DNA of 64,000 nucleotides from Alphaproteobacteria bacterium (GTDB lineage: Bacteria; Pseudomonadota; Alphaproteobacteria; Rhodobacterales; Rhodobacteraceae). The notes below the pieces were generated by a model. It was not told the DNA's origin and did no database searches. It worked only from the letters and a program-made list of their open reading frames with translations. The DNA lies in NCBI GenBank assembly GCA_030425925.1, contig JAUHZO010000016.1:35555-99554 (forward strand), written 5' to 3'. The translations under genes were made by a program, and so were the position numbers. Within the stretch, counting starts at the first letter, position 1. Each line of letters begins with the position of its first letter. Of this stretch, positions 43,621 through 52,192 are shown one piece after another.

Positions 43621-44121
43621 TCACAGCGCGTTGATGCGGAACGATTCCTGCCCCAGGAAGCGGATCAGCACCGCAAGCGAGGTGGCGCTGGCGCTGACCA
43701 TCAGGAAGTGCAGCGCCGTGCGCACAAGGCGGTACTTCCGGGTGATGACCTCGGAATAATCGCGGCAAAGTTTGGCCAGTTCGCCATTCAGGTCGTCAGG
43801 CTCGCGGACCCGCGCCAGCAGCAGCTCGGCCCCCAGCGTGCGCGTGTCGCGGAAGTAGAACATCCCGTCGGACGTCACGGTGCCGCGCGGCAGGATGGCG
43901 AGGATGGCGAACAGCACCGCCAGAAGCGCCGAGCCGCTGGCCACGAGGATCACCACCGAGGCCTCGACCGAAATGCTCTCGGCCCGCAGCATCAGGAAGT
44001 TGGCGGACAGGATGATGGACGAGGACGCGATGGCGGCGCTCACCTTGTAATCCGCGCCCTTGATCTCGTCCCTGAGCAGCCCGGCAAAAAACCGCAGGTT
44101 CTCGTTGGGATCGTTGGGCAT
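43621..44121 (-). CDS. PycTM/DUF5706-like membrane protein (Pycsar-effector type), orphan
   Basis: This 166-residue protein has the DUF5706/PycTM layout: NENLRFFAGLLRDEIKGADYKVSAAIASSSIIL (an ADxK-like motif at the start of helix 1), two helices (about 28-45, 52-78), then a cytoplasmic segment with AILPRG, YFRD and Asp/Glu-rich helices ending ITRKYRLVRTALHFLMV and a last helix. In Pycsar systems such proteins damage the membrane when a pyrimidine cyclase makes cUMP or cCMP during phage infection. No cyclase is encoded beside it. The start is the second Met; a GTG at 44148 is an alternative. Confidence 0.6.
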   Translation of the reverse strand: MPNDPNENLRFFAGLLRDEIKGADYKVSAAIASSSIILSANFLMLRAESISVEASVVILVASGSALLAVLFAILAILPRGTVTSDGMFYFRDTRTLGAELLLARVREPDDLNGELAKLCRDYSEVITRKYRLVRTALHFLMVSASATSLAVLIRFLGQESFRINAL

Positions 44122-44186
44122 GAGGGCGTCCGTCCGGCAGGGTGGCACCTTTGTGCTTGGACGGGGGCGTGGGTGTCAATGGGCGC

Positions 44187-44204
44187 GGCGGGGTGAACCC
44201 CGCC
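44187..44204. repeat. GGCGGGG-TGAA-CCCCGCC hairpin
   Basis: 7-bp perfect stem with TGAA loop, between the PycTM-like gene and the end of the DUF2442 gene. It looks like a dispersed intergenic palindrome of roseobacters and could act as a weak terminator for the DUF2442 operon (no T run). Confidence 0.5.
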
Positions 44205-44435
44205 CTACGCAGCGGCGTCTTTCTGGCCTGCCAGCAGGGCAGGCACGGAGAGGTCTTCGTCGAGCGCGTCCCAATGCAGGCCAAACGCACTGATCTCCAC
44301 CTTTGTGCGCTCTTCCGGGGAGGCGTTCAGCAGGCGCGGGAACCAGGCCAGCGGCACGCCCAATGTGCGCCCGTCTGAAAGCGACAGCCACATGTTGGCG
44401 TCGTCGAACCGGACTTCAGTTGCCGAAATGCTCAT
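44205..44435 (-). CDS. DUF2442 protein (partner of DUF4160)
   Basis: This 76-residue protein contains VRFDDANMWLSLSDGRTLGVPLAWFPRLLNASPEERTKVEI, the full DUF2442 pattern (strand pairs, then a WFPRL helix start). The family is repeatedly found next to DUF4160 proteins and is suspected of being one half of a toxin-antitoxin-like pair; the roles are not proven. It overlaps the 3' end of the DUF4160 gene by 20 bases on the same strand. Confidence 0.8.
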   Translation of the reverse strand: MSISATEVRFDDANMWLSLSDGRTLGVPLAWFPRLLNASPEERTKVEISAFGLHWDALDEDLSVPALLAGQKDAAA

Positions 44436-44658
44436 GCCACGCCTCTTCGATCTCCGTACGGTAAGTTTCCACGATTTGGGCCAGCCTGCGCAAGGTCTTT
44501 GCGTCGAAGCCGTGGCTGCGAGCCAGACGCACAGGCGACACCCAGAATTTTGCCTCGCCGCCGTCTTTCATGACGTGGATATGGACCGGTTCTCGCGGAT
44601 CGCCTTCGTTTGAGTAGAAGAAAAACCGGAAGCCTGCGTGGCGGAAGACGGTGGGCAT
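44416..44658 (-). CDS. DUF4160 protein
   Basis: This 80-residue protein begins MPTVFRHAGFRFFFYSNEGDPREPVHIHV, the hallmark of DUF4160, with a conserved His pair (VHIHV) that could be catalytic or metal-binding, and continues KFWVSPVRLARSHGF. The ATG at 44658 was chosen because the family starts exactly there; the in-frame ATG at 44721 adds a proline/arginine-rich leader. It sits 4 bases after the stop of an AT-rich gene and overlaps the DUF2442 gene, so the three form one transcription unit. Possible TA-like module. Confidence 0.75.
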   Translation of the reverse strand: MPTVFRHAGFRFFFYSNEGDPREPVHIHVMKDGGEAKFWVSPVRLARSHGFDAKTLRRLAQIVETYRTEIEEAWHEHFGN

Positions 44659-44662
44659 GAGG

Positions 44663-45481
44663 TCAAGAAGCAGGTTGCTGCGGGGCAGTCGCGGTGGGCG
44701 GGGTAGAAGGATCATCGCCATAAAGATCCTGATTTGCCACCAAGTACAGACGAAACTGGCCTGTTATCTCGGCTATCATCGAAGGACCATCGCAATTGAC
44801 GTACCTTCGAGGAAAAGCAAGCGAGAATATTTCACAAATATCAATACCGCAAGCGCCAATCTTGACAAAAGATCTGATGCGCTCGCTATTTGACGTCAAA
44901 AGAAACGTATCAAATCTTAAAGATTCGTCTGTAAATCTTGTCTGGCTGGCTGAGCACAGCTGAGCGATATTTGGGTGTCCGCCAAAGTCAATATACATAT
45001 CGATGTTGTCTGCAACGCGTTTTTTCAATTTGGGATCTCTTTTCGCCAAGAGATCCTTTGCCTTGCTCAGCGGTCCGTTTCGACTGTCGCGGAGTTTCCG
45101 TCTTGCAGTTTGATCGCTTTCGCGTGCTCGCCAAACAGCTTCAATCTCCTCGTTTTCAGAAAACAGAAGAGCATAAAGAGCGGTTTCCGTTGCCAGTCGA
45201 AGAATTGCCGGGACTTGGCTGCTGGACCCAGATAGCGCAAGCATGATCGCAGCTCTCCAAGAGCCGAATGCCATTTGAAGCATTTGTGCGGGGACGACTC
45301 TGGAGGGATCGTTAAGGTTTTGGGCTAGGCGAACAGGGAGCTGATCTGAAAGGTTCAAAAAACATGGAGTCGGACCATTGCAGTTATGAATAAATTGTTC
45401 CCGGTATTGATCAAATGAATCGCGTTCTTCAGCGTCTTCCAAATATTGGATGCGTTTGTTGTCCAATCGTCTTTCAACCAT
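44663..45481 (-). CDS. AT-rich hypothetical protein next to lepA
   Basis: I do not recognise this 272-residue protein. It is predicted mostly helical; [34 protein letters not shown] (about 73-106) and [23 protein letters not shown] look like the four-helix cores of HEPN-like or DUF5677-like proteins, but no RNase motif is clear. GC content is visibly far below the rest of the window, with many A/T third positions, a sign of transfer. It starts on an ATG within the last codons of lepA (8-base overlap) and runs directly into the DUF4160 gene. Confidence 0.65.
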   Translation of the reverse strand: MVERRLDNKRIQYLEDAEERDSFDQYREQFIHNCNGPTPCFLNLSDQLPVRLAQNLNDPSRVVPAQMLQMAFGSWRAAIMLALSGSSSQVPAILRLATETALYALLFSENEEIEAVWRARESDQTARRKLRDSRNGPLSKAKDLLAKRDPKLKKRVADNIDMYIDFGGHPNIAQLCSASQTRFTDESLRFDTFLLTSNSERIRSFVKIGACGIDICEIFSLAFPRRYVNCDGPSMIAEITGQFRLYLVANQDLYGDDPSTPPTATAPQQPAS

Positions 45482-47279
45482 CCATCTTCAAAGCCGAAAT
45501 GAACGCCTCTTGCGGGATGTCGACCTTCCCGAACTGGCGCATCTTCTTCTTGCCGGCCTTCTGCTTTTCCAAGAGCTTCTTTTTCCGCGTCGCGTCCCCG
45601 CCGTAGCACTTGGCCGTCACGTCCTTGCGCAGCGCCGACAATGTCTCGCGGGCGATCACCTTGCCGCCGATGGCGGCCTGGATCGGGATCTTGAACATCT
45701 GGCGGGGGATCAGGTCCTTGAGCTTCTCGCACATCGCGCGGCCGCGGGTTTCGGCCCGGTCGCGGTGGACCATGGTCGAGAGCGCGTCGACCGGCTCGTC
45801 GTTCACCAGCACCTGCATCTTGACGAGGTTGTCCTCGCGGTAGCCCTCCATCTGGTAATCGAAGGAGGCATAGCCCTTGGTCACCGATTTAAGACGGTCG
45901 TAGAAGTCGAACACCACCTCGTTCAGCGGCAGGTCATAGACCGCCATGGCGCGGCTGCCGGCATAGGTCAGGTCCAGCTGCAGGCCGCGGCGATCCTGGC
46001 AGAGCTTCAGCACGTCGCCCAGGAATTCGTCGGGCACGAGGATCGTCGCCTTGATCCGCGGCTCCTCGATATGGTCGATCTTGGACGGGTCGGGCATGTC
46101 GGCGGGGTTGTGCAGCTCGCGCATCTCCCCGTCTTTCATGTAGACATGATAGACCACCGACGGCGCGGTGGTGATCAGGTCGATGTCATATTCGCGCTCG
46201 ATCCGGTCGCGGATCACCTCGAGATGCAAGAGGCCCAGAAAACCGCAGCGAAAGCCGAAGCCCAGCGCGGCCGAGGTTTCCATCTCGAACGAGAACGATG
46301 CGTCGTTCAGCGCCAGTTTCTCGATGGCGTCGCGCAGGTCTTCGAACTCGGCACTGTCCACCGGGAACAACCCGCAGAACACCACGGGGATCGAGGGTTT
46401 GAAGCCGGGCAGCGGGGTGGTCGCGCCCTTTTTCTCATGCGTGATGGTGTCGCCGACGCGGGTATCGCGGACCTGCTTGATGGAGCCGGTGAAAAAGCCG
46501 ATCTCGCCCGGACCCAGTTCCTTGACGTCCTGCATGGCGGGGCGGAACACACCCAGCTTGTCGACGCCGTATTTCGCGCCGGTCTGCATCATCCGGATGT
46601 TGTCGCCCTTCTTCAGAACGCCGTCCATGACGCGGATCAGAACCACCACACCAAGGTAGGAATCGTACCAGCTGTCCACCAGCATCGCCTTCAGCGGCGC
46701 ATCGGGATCGCCCGAATGGGGCGGCGGCAGGCGCTTGACGATGGCCTCCAGCACGTCGGGGATGCCGACGCCGGTCTTGGCCGAGATCAGGCAGGCGTCG
46801 GAGGCGTCAATGCCGATCACGTCCTCGATCTGCTCGGCCACGCGCTCGGGCTCGGCGGCGGGCAGGTCGATCTTGTTCAGCACCGGCACGATCTCGTGAT
46901 CGGCCTCGATGGCGGTATAGACATTGGCCAGCGTCTGCGCTTCCACCCCCTGCGTGGCGTCCACCACCAGCAGCGAGCCTTCGACCGCGCGCATGGAGCG
47001 GGAGACCTCGTAGGCAAAGTCCACGTGCCCGGGCGTGTCGATGAGGTTCAGCACATAATGCTCGCCATCCTGCGCGACATAGTCGATGCGCACGGTGTTG
47101 GCCTTGATGGTGATCCCGCGCTCGCGCTCGATATCCATGGCGTCGAGCAACTGGTTCTTCATGTCACGGTCCGCCACCGTGTGGGTGGACTGGATCAGCC
47201 TGTCGGCCAGGGTGGATTTCCCGTGGTCGATATGGGCGACGATGGAGAAGTTGCGGATGTGCGAGAGGGGTGTGGTCAT
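45474..47279 (-). CDS. lepA: Elongation factor 4 (LepA)
   Basis: This 601-residue translational GTPase back-translocates or remodels stalled ribosomes. It has the G1 loop [12 protein letters not shown] (about 16-27), G3 DTPGHVDF (about 80), G4 NKID (about 134), the EF4-specific C-terminal domain ([34 protein letters not shown], about 550-583) and ends KMDG. The ATG at 47279 ([18 protein letters not shown]) is the family start. The downstream AT-rich gene begins inside its last codons. Confidence 0.97.
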   Translation of the reverse strand: MTTPLSHIRNFSIVAHIDHGKSTLADRLIQSTHTVADRDMKNQLLDAMDIERERGITIKANTVRIDYVAQDGEHYVLNLIDTPGHVDFAYEVSRSMRAVEGSLLVVDATQGVEAQTLANVYTAIEADHEIVPVLNKIDLPAAEPERVAEQIEDVIGIDASDACLISAKTGVGIPDVLEAIVKRLPPPHSGDPDAPLKAMLVDSWYDSYLGVVVLIRVMDGVLKKGDNIRMMQTGAKYGVDKLGVFRPAMQDVKELGPGEIGFFTGSIKQVRDTRVGDTITHEKKGATTPLPGFKPSIPVVFCGLFPVDSAEFEDLRDAIEKLALNDASFSFEMETSAALGFGFRCGFLGLLHLEVIRDRIEREYDIDLITTAPSVVYHVYMKDGEMRELHNPADMPDPSKIDHIEEPRIKATILVPDEFLGDVLKLCQDRRGLQLDLTYAGSRAMAVYDLPLNEVVFDFYDRLKSVTKGYASFDYQMEGYREDNLVKMQVLVNDEPVDALSTMVHRDRAETRGRAMCEKLKDLIPRQMFKIPIQAAIGGKVIARETLSALRKDVTAKCYGGDATRKKKLLEKQKAGKKKMRQFGKVDIPQEAFISALKMDG

Positions 47280-47481
47280 GCTGCGCGATATGCGGCGGAA
47301 AAGGGGTTTGGTCAAGGTGGGTTGTGGTGACGGCCAGGGGCTGGCCGGCATGGAAATCGCGGCCTGTCCGCCCTGGGCGACGCCGATTGATCCTGTGGGC
47401 AAAATCCGCCATGATGGGGCGAGGGCAGTGACGGCCGGTTGACGGGAAAACCCGCGGGCCGTGGGCGAGAGACAGGTGATC

Positions 47482-47832
47482 ATGAGAACAGCAGGGCTTC
47501 TTCTGTTGATGGTGCTGGTCGTGGCGGCGTGCGGGCGCTCCTCGGTCAGCCGGTATGCCGGCGGTGCGTCGGTGGCCTTTGCATCGGGGCCGGTGTCCAA
47601 GGCCTGCCTTGGCGGCGGGCGCAGCGCGGCCAACGGTCGGTTGTGCGGGTGCATCCAGGGGGTGGCAAACCGGGAATTGTCGGCCTCTGACCAGCGCATG
47701 GCGGCAAAGTTTTTCCGCGATCCGCATCGCGCGCAGGAGGTGAAGATGTCCGACGCGGCCGCGCATGATGCCTTCTGGGATCGCTACACTGCCTTTGCCG
47801 CGCGGGCCGAGCGGACCTGCCGGGGCTACTGA
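47482..47832 (+). CDS. Small Rhodobacterales lipoprotein
   Basis: This 116-residue protein has a lipoprotein signal [18 protein letters not shown] and a mature part with four cysteines ([22 protein letters not shown]). The helical segment [27 protein letters not shown] is of a kind I associate with small conserved envelope proteins in Rhodobacterales; no function is known. The ATG at 47482 is the start of the signal. It overlaps the end of the convergent Asp/Glu racemase gene by 7 bases. Confidence 0.7.
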   Translation: MRTAGLLLLMVLVVAACGRSSVSRYAGGASVAFASGPVSKACLGGGRSAANGRLCGCIQGVANRELSASDQRMAAKFFRDPHRAQEVKMSDAAAHDAFWDRYTAFAARAERTCRGY

Positions 47833-48509
47833 GCCGGCAGGTTGTCCGCCCCGCGGGCAAAGCGCAGGATGTCGGCGACAAGACAGTCCAGACTGTCGGT
47901 CCAGGGGCAGTCATCGGGCAGCAACGGCGCGGCCAGCGACAATTCGGTACAGGCGATCAGCAGGTGATCGCAACTGTCCAGAAGCGTGCGCGCCGTGTCG
48001 GTCAGGTCTGGCGCGATGGCGGACGGCGCGGCCCCGGCCTTGACCGCCCGGATCATCTCCAGAAGCGGAGCATCATCGGCCGGTGCGAAGTGGGGCATGT
48101 CGAGATAGCGGTCGAACACCCCGGTCAGCCGTGTGGCGGGCGAGGCCAGGATGCCGATCCGGCCCTTGCCCTGCAATTGCCGCGCCGTGGCGGCCAGCAT
48201 GTCGAGAAAGGGCACCGGGCTGGCAGTGGCGATCTCGGGCGCGTAGTGATGCGCGGTGTTGCAGGGCATGGCCAACGCGCCCGCGCCGGCGGCGACGAGG
48301 TCGCGCGCCATGGCGCACAGCACCGGGGCCGGGTCGGGCCCGGTGCGCTCGATCAGCGCCGCGATGCGCGAGGGCACCGCGGGGTTCTGGTGCACGATCA
48401 GTGGCACGTGATCGGCATCGTCGCGGGCGGGCACGGCGTCGATCACCTTCTGCATCAGCAGAACGGTGGCTTGCGGCCCCATGCCGCCCAGGATGCCGAC
48501 GGGCGTCAT
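47826..48509 (-). CDS. Aspartate/glutamate racemase family protein
   Basis: This 227-residue cofactor-independent racemase has the two cysteine sites of the family: MPCNTAHHYAPEI (about 82) and IACTELSLAAP (about 184). It starts TPVGILGGMGPQAT, the substrate loop of Asp/Glu racemases, so it interconverts an acidic amino acid or a related compound such as a sulfonated analogue. It is transcribed in the same direction as the cuyA-like gene upstream, separated by two large palindromes (48516-48576). D-amino acid or cysteate metabolism would fit the neighbours. Confidence 0.85.
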   Translation of the reverse strand: MTPVGILGGMGPQATVLLMQKVIDAVPARDDADHVPLIVHQNPAVPSRIAALIERTGPDPAPVLCAMARDLVAAGAGALAMPCNTAHHYAPEIATASPVPFLDMLAATARQLQGKGRIGILASPATRLTGVFDRYLDMPHFAPADDAPLLEMIRAVKAGAAPSAIAPDLTDTARTLLDSCDHLLIACTELSLAAPLLPDDCPWTDSLDCLVADILRFARGADNLPAQ

Positions 48510-48515
48510 GGGCGG

Positions 48516-48576
48516 CCAAAGAGTTTTCGCCGAAAACTCTTTGGCATGAAGGATTTTCGGCGAAAATCCTTCATGC
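48516..48576. repeat. Two abutting palindromes with TTTTCG-N-CGAAAA core
   Basis: Palindrome 1 spans 48516-48544 (14-base arms, C in the centre); palindrome 2 spans 48544-48576 (16-base arms, G in the centre). Both contain arms AAGxxTTTTCG and CGAAAAyyCTT where xx and yy are complementary (AG/CT and GA/TC). The cuyA-like stop codon (48571-48573) is inside palindrome 2. Further copies lie at 52094-52168. Confidence 0.85.
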
Positions 48577-49581
48577 CCGCGCGGCCACGTCGAAGGCGTG
48601 GGTATAGCCGGTGAGCCCGATGGCCCCGCCGGTATGCAGAAAGACCACCCGCTCGCCCGGCTTGAAATGACCCTTGCGGATCAGGTCGATCAGCCCCGCC
48701 GCGCCCTTGGCCGAATAGACCGGGTCCAGCAGGATGGCTTCGGTCCGGGCAAAGATGTCGATGGCCTCCAGCGTCGACTCGGCCGGAATGCCATACCCCT
48801 CGCCGACATAATCGGTATTGGCGACCACGTCCTCGCGCGCCACGATCCCGGGGCAGCCCAGCTTTTCGGCGGTCTTTTCCGCCAGCTGAAACACATTCGC
48901 CTCCTGCTTGTCCCTTGGCGCGCGCACGCCGATGCCCAGCAGCGAGATCTGCGCGTTCATCGCCTTGAGCCCGGTGACCAGCCCCGCTTGCGTGCCCGCG
49001 CTGCCGGTGGCGTGCACGATGTGATCCACCTCGAGATCCATGTCGTTGAACTGGCCCAGCATCTCGAAGGCGCAATTGACATAGCCCAGCGCGCCGGTGG
49101 CGTTGGAACCGCCGCCGGGAATGGCATAGGCGTTGCGGCCCTCGCCGCGCATCCGTTCGGCCACCGCGTCCATCTCGGCATTCATGTCGAGCCCGGGGCC
49201 ACGGTGCTCGATCGAGGCACCGTGCAGCACGTCCAGCAAGACGTTGCCGTTGTAGCGATAGTTCTCGTGGTTGTAGCCGGTGCGGTCCTCCAGCAGGATG
49301 TGGCACTCCATCCCCAGCCGGGCCGCCGCGGCGGCGGTCTGGCGGGCGTGGTTGGATTGCGTCGCCCCCTGGGTCAGCACGATGTCGGTGCCCTGCGCCA
49401 CGGCCTCGGCCATCAGGAATTCCAGCTTGCGGGTCTTGTTGCCGCCGGTCGACAGGCCGGTGCAATCGTCGCGCTTGATCCACAGTTCCGGACCTCCCAG
49501 CGCGGCACTGAGCCGCGGCATGGGTTCCAGCGGCGTGGGCAGATGGGCAAGGCGAACACGGGGAAAGCGGGCAAGATGCAT
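48571..49581 (-). CDS. cuyA: D-cysteine desulfhydrase / L-cysteate sulfo-lyase family protein (CuyA-like)
   Basis: This 336-residue PLP lyase belongs to the ACC deaminase/D-cysteine desulfhydrase fold. The PLP lysine is in [12 protein letters not shown] (about 43-54) and a QSNHARQ loop follows. It starts [20 protein letters not shown], nearly as in the Ruegeria L-cysteate sulfo-lyase CuyA, which releases sulfite, pyruvate and ammonia from cysteate. It lies one base after an hpsN-like gene, an arrangement of sulfonate (dihydroxypropanesulfonate, cysteate) degradation. D-cysteine or another beta-substituted amino acid remains possible. The ATG at 49581 begins the family N-terminus. Confidence 0.75.
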   Translation of the reverse strand: MHLARFPRVRLAHLPTPLEPMPRLSAALGGPELWIKRDDCTGLSTGGNKTRKLEFLMAEAVAQGTDIVLTQGATQSNHARQTAAAAARLGMECHILLEDRTGYNHENYRYNGNVLLDVLHGASIEHRGPGLDMNAEMDAVAERMRGEGRNAYAIPGGGSNATGALGYVNCAFEMLGQFNDMDLEVDHIVHATGSAGTQAGLVTGLKAMNAQISLLGIGVRAPRDKQEANVFQLAEKTAEKLGCPGIVAREDVVANTDYVGEGYGIPAESTLEAIDIFARTEAILLDPVYSAKGAAGLIDLIRKGHFKPGERVVFLHTGGAIGLTGYTHAFDVAARA

Positions 49582-49582
49582 G

Positions 49583-50890
49583 TCAGGTCCTGTTGTTGTT
49601 GGCCGCAACGGGGCGCGGGGTGAGGGTGTCAAGCCGGGCCTCGGCGGTCAAGGCATGACCGACCATGCCTTCGGCGCGCGAGATGGTCGCGGTGGCCCGG
49701 GCCAGGTCGGGCAGCGCCTCGTTCGTGACGCGCTGCCAGGTGACGGTCTTGAGGAACTTGTGCACCGACAGCCCGCCAGTATAGCGCGCGGCACGGTCGG
49801 TGGGCAGCACGTGGTTGGGCCCGGCGGCCTTGTCGCCGAAAGCGACGCAGGTCTCTTCGCCCAGAAACAGCGAGCCATAGGCCGTCAGCCGGTCGCGCCA
49901 CCAGTCGGGATCGGTGGCCATGACATGCAGGTGCTCCGGCGCGCGGGCGTCGGCCTCGGCGGCCATCTCCTCGCGGCTGTCGCACAGCACGATCTCGCCG
50001 CGCGTCTCCCAGGCCTCGGACGCCGCGCTGCGGTTCGGCTCGGGCAGGTCGGCGATGAGGCCGGGGATCAGCCGCGTGACATCGCGGGCCAGCGGGGCAT
50101 GATCGGTCAGCAGCCAGCAGGGCGAGGTCGGGCCGTGTTCGGCCTGGCCGATCAGGTCGCGCGCCACGGTGGCCGGATCGGCGGTGGCATCGGCGCAGAT
50201 CAGGATGTCGGTGGGCCCGGCGAACATGTCGATGCCGGTGGGGCCGAACAGCTGGCGCTTGGCCTCGGCCACATAGGCGTTGCCGGGACCGGCCAGAACA
50301 TCGGCCTGCGGCAGGCCGAACATCCCGAAGGCCATGGCCGCAACGCCCTGCACGCCGCCCAGCGTCAGAACGGTATCGGCCCCGGCCAGATCCATGGTGT
50401 AGAGCACCGCGGGGTCGATCCCCTCGGGGCCGCGGGGCGGAGCGCAGGCGATCACGTGCGGCACGCCCGCGGCGCGGGCCGTGGTGATCGACATCAGCGC
50501 CGAGGCGATATGGGCATACCGCCCGCCCGGCACGTAGCAGCCGGCACAATTGACCGGGATCGCCTTCTGCCCGGCCACGAGGCCGGGGCGCAGCTCGGTT
50601 TCGAAATCCTGCAGCGAGGCGCGCTGCGCCTCGGCAAAGGCGCGGATATTGGCATGGGCATAGCCGATCGCAGCCCGCAGTTCGGCCGGCACGCGCCCGG
50701 CGGCGGCGCGCCGCGCCGCGTCCTCCACCAGAACCGGGCGAGTCCAGCCGTCGAGCCGGGCGGCATAGTCGCACGCCGCGGCATCCCCGCCCGCGCGCAG
50801 CCGCGCCAGCATGATCTGCACGGTATCGGCGATATCGGCGCGGGCCTCCGGCGCGTCGCCGGTGGCGGGTTTCAGGACACGGATCGGCAT
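49583..50890 (-). CDS. Histidinol-dehydrogenase-fold protein, HpsN-like (sulfopropanediol dehydrogenase candidate)
   Basis: This 435-residue zinc-dependent dehydrogenase is of the HisD fold. [22 protein letters not shown] (about 115-136) and [15 protein letters not shown] (about 246-260) follow the pattern of sulfopropanediol 3-dehydrogenase HpsN rather than canonical HisD, where the equivalent of HGPTSP differs. It would oxidise 2,3-dihydroxypropanesulfonate to sulfolactate. It is the first gene of a two-gene operon with cuyA-like; a LysR regulator is divergent 92 bases away. A true histidinol dehydrogenase is less likely here, as no other his gene is near. Confidence 0.72.
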   Translation of the reverse strand: MPIRVLKPATGDAPEARADIADTVQIMLARLRAGGDAAACDYAARLDGWTRPVLVEDAARRAAAGRVPAELRAAIGYAHANIRAFAEAQRASLQDFETELRPGLVAGQKAIPVNCAGCYVPGGRYAHIASALMSITTARAAGVPHVIACAPPRGPEGIDPAVLYTMDLAGADTVLTLGGVQGVAAMAFGMFGLPQADVLAGPGNAYVAEAKRQLFGPTGIDMFAGPTDILICADATADPATVARDLIGQAEHGPTSPCWLLTDHAPLARDVTRLIPGLIADLPEPNRSAASEAWETRGEIVLCDSREEMAAEADARAPEHLHVMATDPDWWRDRLTAYGSLFLGEETCVAFGDKAAGPNHVLPTDRAARYTGGLSVHKFLKTVTWQRVTNEALPDLARATATISRAEGMVGHALTAEARLDTLTPRPVAANNNRT

Positions 50891-50982
50891 GGCAGGTCTC
50901 CTCGGCGGCGATTCGGGCGGCCGGACGGGCTTGACGGTTGGGCCCCAGATTTGAAAAGGGTGAATTCAGGAGGGCGTCGGGA

Positions 50983-51951
50983 ATGCTGATGAAAGGGGTG
51001 ACCCTGCGCGGGCTGGAGGTGTTCGAGGCGCTGGCCGAAACCGGATCGGTGGCGGGCGCGGCGACCCGCACCGGGCTCAGCCAGCCGGCGGTCAGCCAGC
51101 AGATGCGCAATCTCGAAGCGGCGCTGGGCACCGACCTGGTGGATCACGGACGCCGACCGATGCGGCTGACCCCGGCGGGGCAGTCCTTTCTGGCGCGCAC
51201 CCGGGCGGTTCTGGGTCAGCTGCGCCTGGCCCAGAACGAGCTGACGGTGATGGACCTGGCGCATCTGGCGGTGCTCAACCTCGGCGTGATCGACGATTTC
51301 GACAATGACCTGACGCCACGGCTGGTGACGATGCTGGCCGAAAGCATGACGCGCTGCCAGTTCAAGCTGGTCACCGCGCCCAGCCACGTGATCTCGGAAG
51401 AGATGCGGGCGCGACGGCTGCACCTGGCGGTGGCGGCGGCCAGCGGGCAGGTGATGGAGGGGATCGTGGAATACCCGCTGGTGCGCGATCCGTTCATATT
51501 TGTGTGCGGTCGCGGCGCGGTGGACGAACATGGCAGCGTCGAGGCGGTGATGCAGGCGCTGCCGATCCTGCGGCACGACCGCGAACAGTTGATCGGCCGC
51601 CAGATCGAGGCGCATCTGGCCCGGCAGAAGCTGGACTTTCCGGCGCGGTTCGAGATCGGGCCGCATCTGTCGCTGATGGTGCTGGCCTCGCGCGGGGTGG
51701 GCTGGGCGATCACCACGCCGCTGGGGTTCATGCGCGCCGGACGGTATCACGACCGGCTGGAGGCCCATCCGGTGCCGTTCAAGCCCTTTGCGCGCACCAT
51801 TTCGCTGCTGTCGGCCACCGATTGGGCCGACCAGGTGCCGCGCGACGTGGCGCGCACGGTTCGGATGCTGGTGGCCGACATGGTGATCGGCCCCGCGCTG
51901 CAGAAATTGCCCTGGCTGGGCGGCGAGTTGCGGGTGCTGGAAGGGGAGTGA
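50983..51951 (+). CDS. LysR family transcriptional regulator
   Basis: This 322-residue regulator has an N-terminal winged helix-turn-helix (VFEALAETGSVAGAATRTGLSQPAVSQQMRNLEAALG, about 10-46) and a LysR effector-binding domain. The ATG at 50983 is preceded by AGGAGGG (50968-50974). It is divergent from the hpsN-like/cuyA-like operon and most likely controls it in response to a sulfonate or its catabolite. No T-N11-A motif could be fixed with confidence in the 92-base gap. Confidence 0.85.
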   Translation: MLMKGVTLRGLEVFEALAETGSVAGAATRTGLSQPAVSQQMRNLEAALGTDLVDHGRRPMRLTPAGQSFLARTRAVLGQLRLAQNELTVMDLAHLAVLNLGVIDDFDNDLTPRLVTMLAESMTRCQFKLVTAPSHVISEEMRARRLHLAVAAASGQVMEGIVEYPLVRDPFIFVCGRGAVDEHGSVEAVMQALPILRHDREQLIGRQIEAHLARQKLDFPARFEIGPHLSLMVLASRGVGWAITTPLGFMRAGRYHDRLEAHPVPFKPFARTISLLSATDWADQVPRDVARTVRMLVADMVIGPALQKLPWLGGELRVLEGE

Positions 51952-52040
51952 CCCCGTCACTGTTGTCGCGCGAGCCATGGGCGAAGCGTCTCCTCTGTGT
52001 CGAGGTGACGCGGGCCGGGGCGGCAATCAACGGGGAAGTG

Positions 52041-52168
52041 GCGGATTTCGGAACAGAAATCCGCATATTCGGAAAACCGGAATTCAGAGGGGGGAAGCGT
52101 TTTCGTCGAAAACGCTTCGCCGCCCGGCGCCCTGCGCCGGGGGCAAGACTTTTCGACGAAAAGTCTTG
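52041..52168. repeat. Series of four hairpins, two with TTTTCG-N-CGAAAA core
   Basis: Hairpin a, GCGGATTTC/GAAATCCGC (52041-52064). Hairpin b, 12-base arms around T (52094-52118). Hairpin c, CCCGGCGC/GCGCCGGG (52123-52141). Hairpin d, 12-base arms around A (52144-52168). b and d share the arm pattern of the 48516-48576 palindromes with different complementary variable bases (CG/CG and AC/GT). The block fills the convergent gap between the LysR gene and the alpha/beta hydrolase, whose stop is at 52193-52195. Confidence 0.85.
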
Positions 52169-52192
52169 GGCGCGCCGTTCTGCCGGGCGGTG

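Noticed and set aside
44659..44721. Longer start for the DUF4160 protein at 44721
   Set aside because: The added 21 residues are Pro/Arg-rich and lie over the end of the upstream gene; the family starts at MPTV (44658).
45474..47699. LepA start at 47699 giving 741 residues
   Set aside because: The first 140 residues would be low-complexity and overlap the opposite lipoprotein gene; the conserved N-terminus begins at 47279.
49583..50890. Canonical histidinol dehydrogenase for histidine synthesis
   Set aside because: Motifs around GYVPGG and AEHGP follow the HpsN type, and it is in an operon with a cysteate-lyase-like gene, not with his genes.
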